A stretch of 42,018 nt of DNA from contig NZ_JAKLWS010000036.1 of assembly GCF_022012475.1 (NCBI RefSeq), forward strand, positions 1 to 42,018, written 5' to 3'. Numbering within the stretch: position 1 is the first letter of the stretch; each line of letters starts with the position of its first letter. The notes under the pieces are model-generated. The model was not told the DNA's origin. It was given only the letters and a program-made list of their open reading frames with translations, and ran no database searches. The translations under genes were made by a program, and so were the position numbers. Below are positions 41,924 through 42,018 of the stretch, piece after piece. Origin of the DNA: Rhodohalobacter sulfatireducens (GTDB lineage Bacteria > Bacteroidota > Rhodothermia > Balneolales > Balneolaceae).

Positions 41924-42018
41924 TTACTGGTTACTGGTTACTGGTTACTGGTTACTGGTTACTGGTTACTGGTTACTGGTTACTGGTTACTGGTTACTGG
42001 TTACTGGTTACTGGTTAC
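41924..42018. repeat. Tandem 7-bp repeat (ttactgg)n reaching the window end
   Basis: The heptamer ttactgg is repeated without a single change for 95 bases (13 full copies and part of another) and continues beyond the window. It begins about 45 bases after the glgC stop. Confidence 0.97.

Noticed and set aside
41924-42018. Possible CRISPR or origin iteron array
   Set aside because: The repeat is a spacer-free heptamer, and no replication gene or DnaA-box cluster is visible near it.

Overview
The window looks like a chromosomal segment of a marine or saline member of the Bacteroidota/Balneolota/Rhodothermota group. This is inferred from protein style only: Sec-secreted enzymes, a short histone H1-like protein, a NagZ-type GH3 fused to a beta-lactamase-fold hydrolase, and few strong Shine-Dalgarno sites. 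Two parts differ sharply. Bases 1 to about 13.9 kb are a gene-poor accessory region full of repeats and gene fragments. Bases 14 to 42 kb are dense housekeeping and metabolic DNA.

Accessory region. Two copies of a roughly 210-bp repeat (R1, 384-597 and 8887-9097) bracket about 8.3 kb. Inside are: a small secreted protein gene between direct repeats (R2); a large protein joining an SGNH/GDSL hydrolase to a trypsin-like serine protease (2222-4201); a remnant of a PQQ-dehydrogenase lipoprotein gene (4658-4900); and a reduced contractile injection system (CIS) module on the + strand. The module has a gp19-type tube protein, a VgrG-like spike, a PAAR tip that seems to lack about 20 central residues, and only the C-terminal domain of the CIS tape-measure protein. 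No sheath, other baseplate protein or ATPase is present, so the module is either decaying or supplied in trans.

From 9.1 to 13.8 kb, pieces of a tRNA-Asn gene recur. The intact tRNA-Asn(GTT) is at 13630-13704 (-). Its 3' end is repeated at 9097 and 10487, and two degenerate tRNA copies carry a GC-rich palindrome. Next to the intact gene lies the C-terminal end of a large serine recombinase broken by an in-frame stop. This reads as a decayed tandem integration site. Its other contents are a GIY-YIG nuclease, a possible HTH protein, an HTH fragment and a secreted beta-propeller protein.

Housekeeping region. A histone H1-like gene is followed (all -) by an apparent operon of penicillin acylase, GH3/serine hydrolase, two-domain cytidine deaminase and a degenerate amino-acid-kinase-like protein. 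Then come 3-hydroxyacyl-CoA dehydrogenase and threonine aldolase (+), a repeat-filled convergent spacer, and an arginine cluster argB-argD-argC-argJ (-). Upstream of argB the tex/argB junction has been tandemly duplicated, leaving fragments of both genes, and a VapC-type toxin-antitoxin pair sits between the duplication and tex. Next are a secreted protein of unknown function (-), an inositol-monophosphatase/histidinol-phosphatase (+), a secreted M1-peptidase-like protein without the zinc motif (+), an ABC exporter pair (-), and glgA-glgC for glycogen synthesis (+). The window ends inside a 7-bp tandem repeat.

No CRISPR array, rRNA or complete insertion sequence was seen. All family assignments come from reading motifs by eye; no database search was run.
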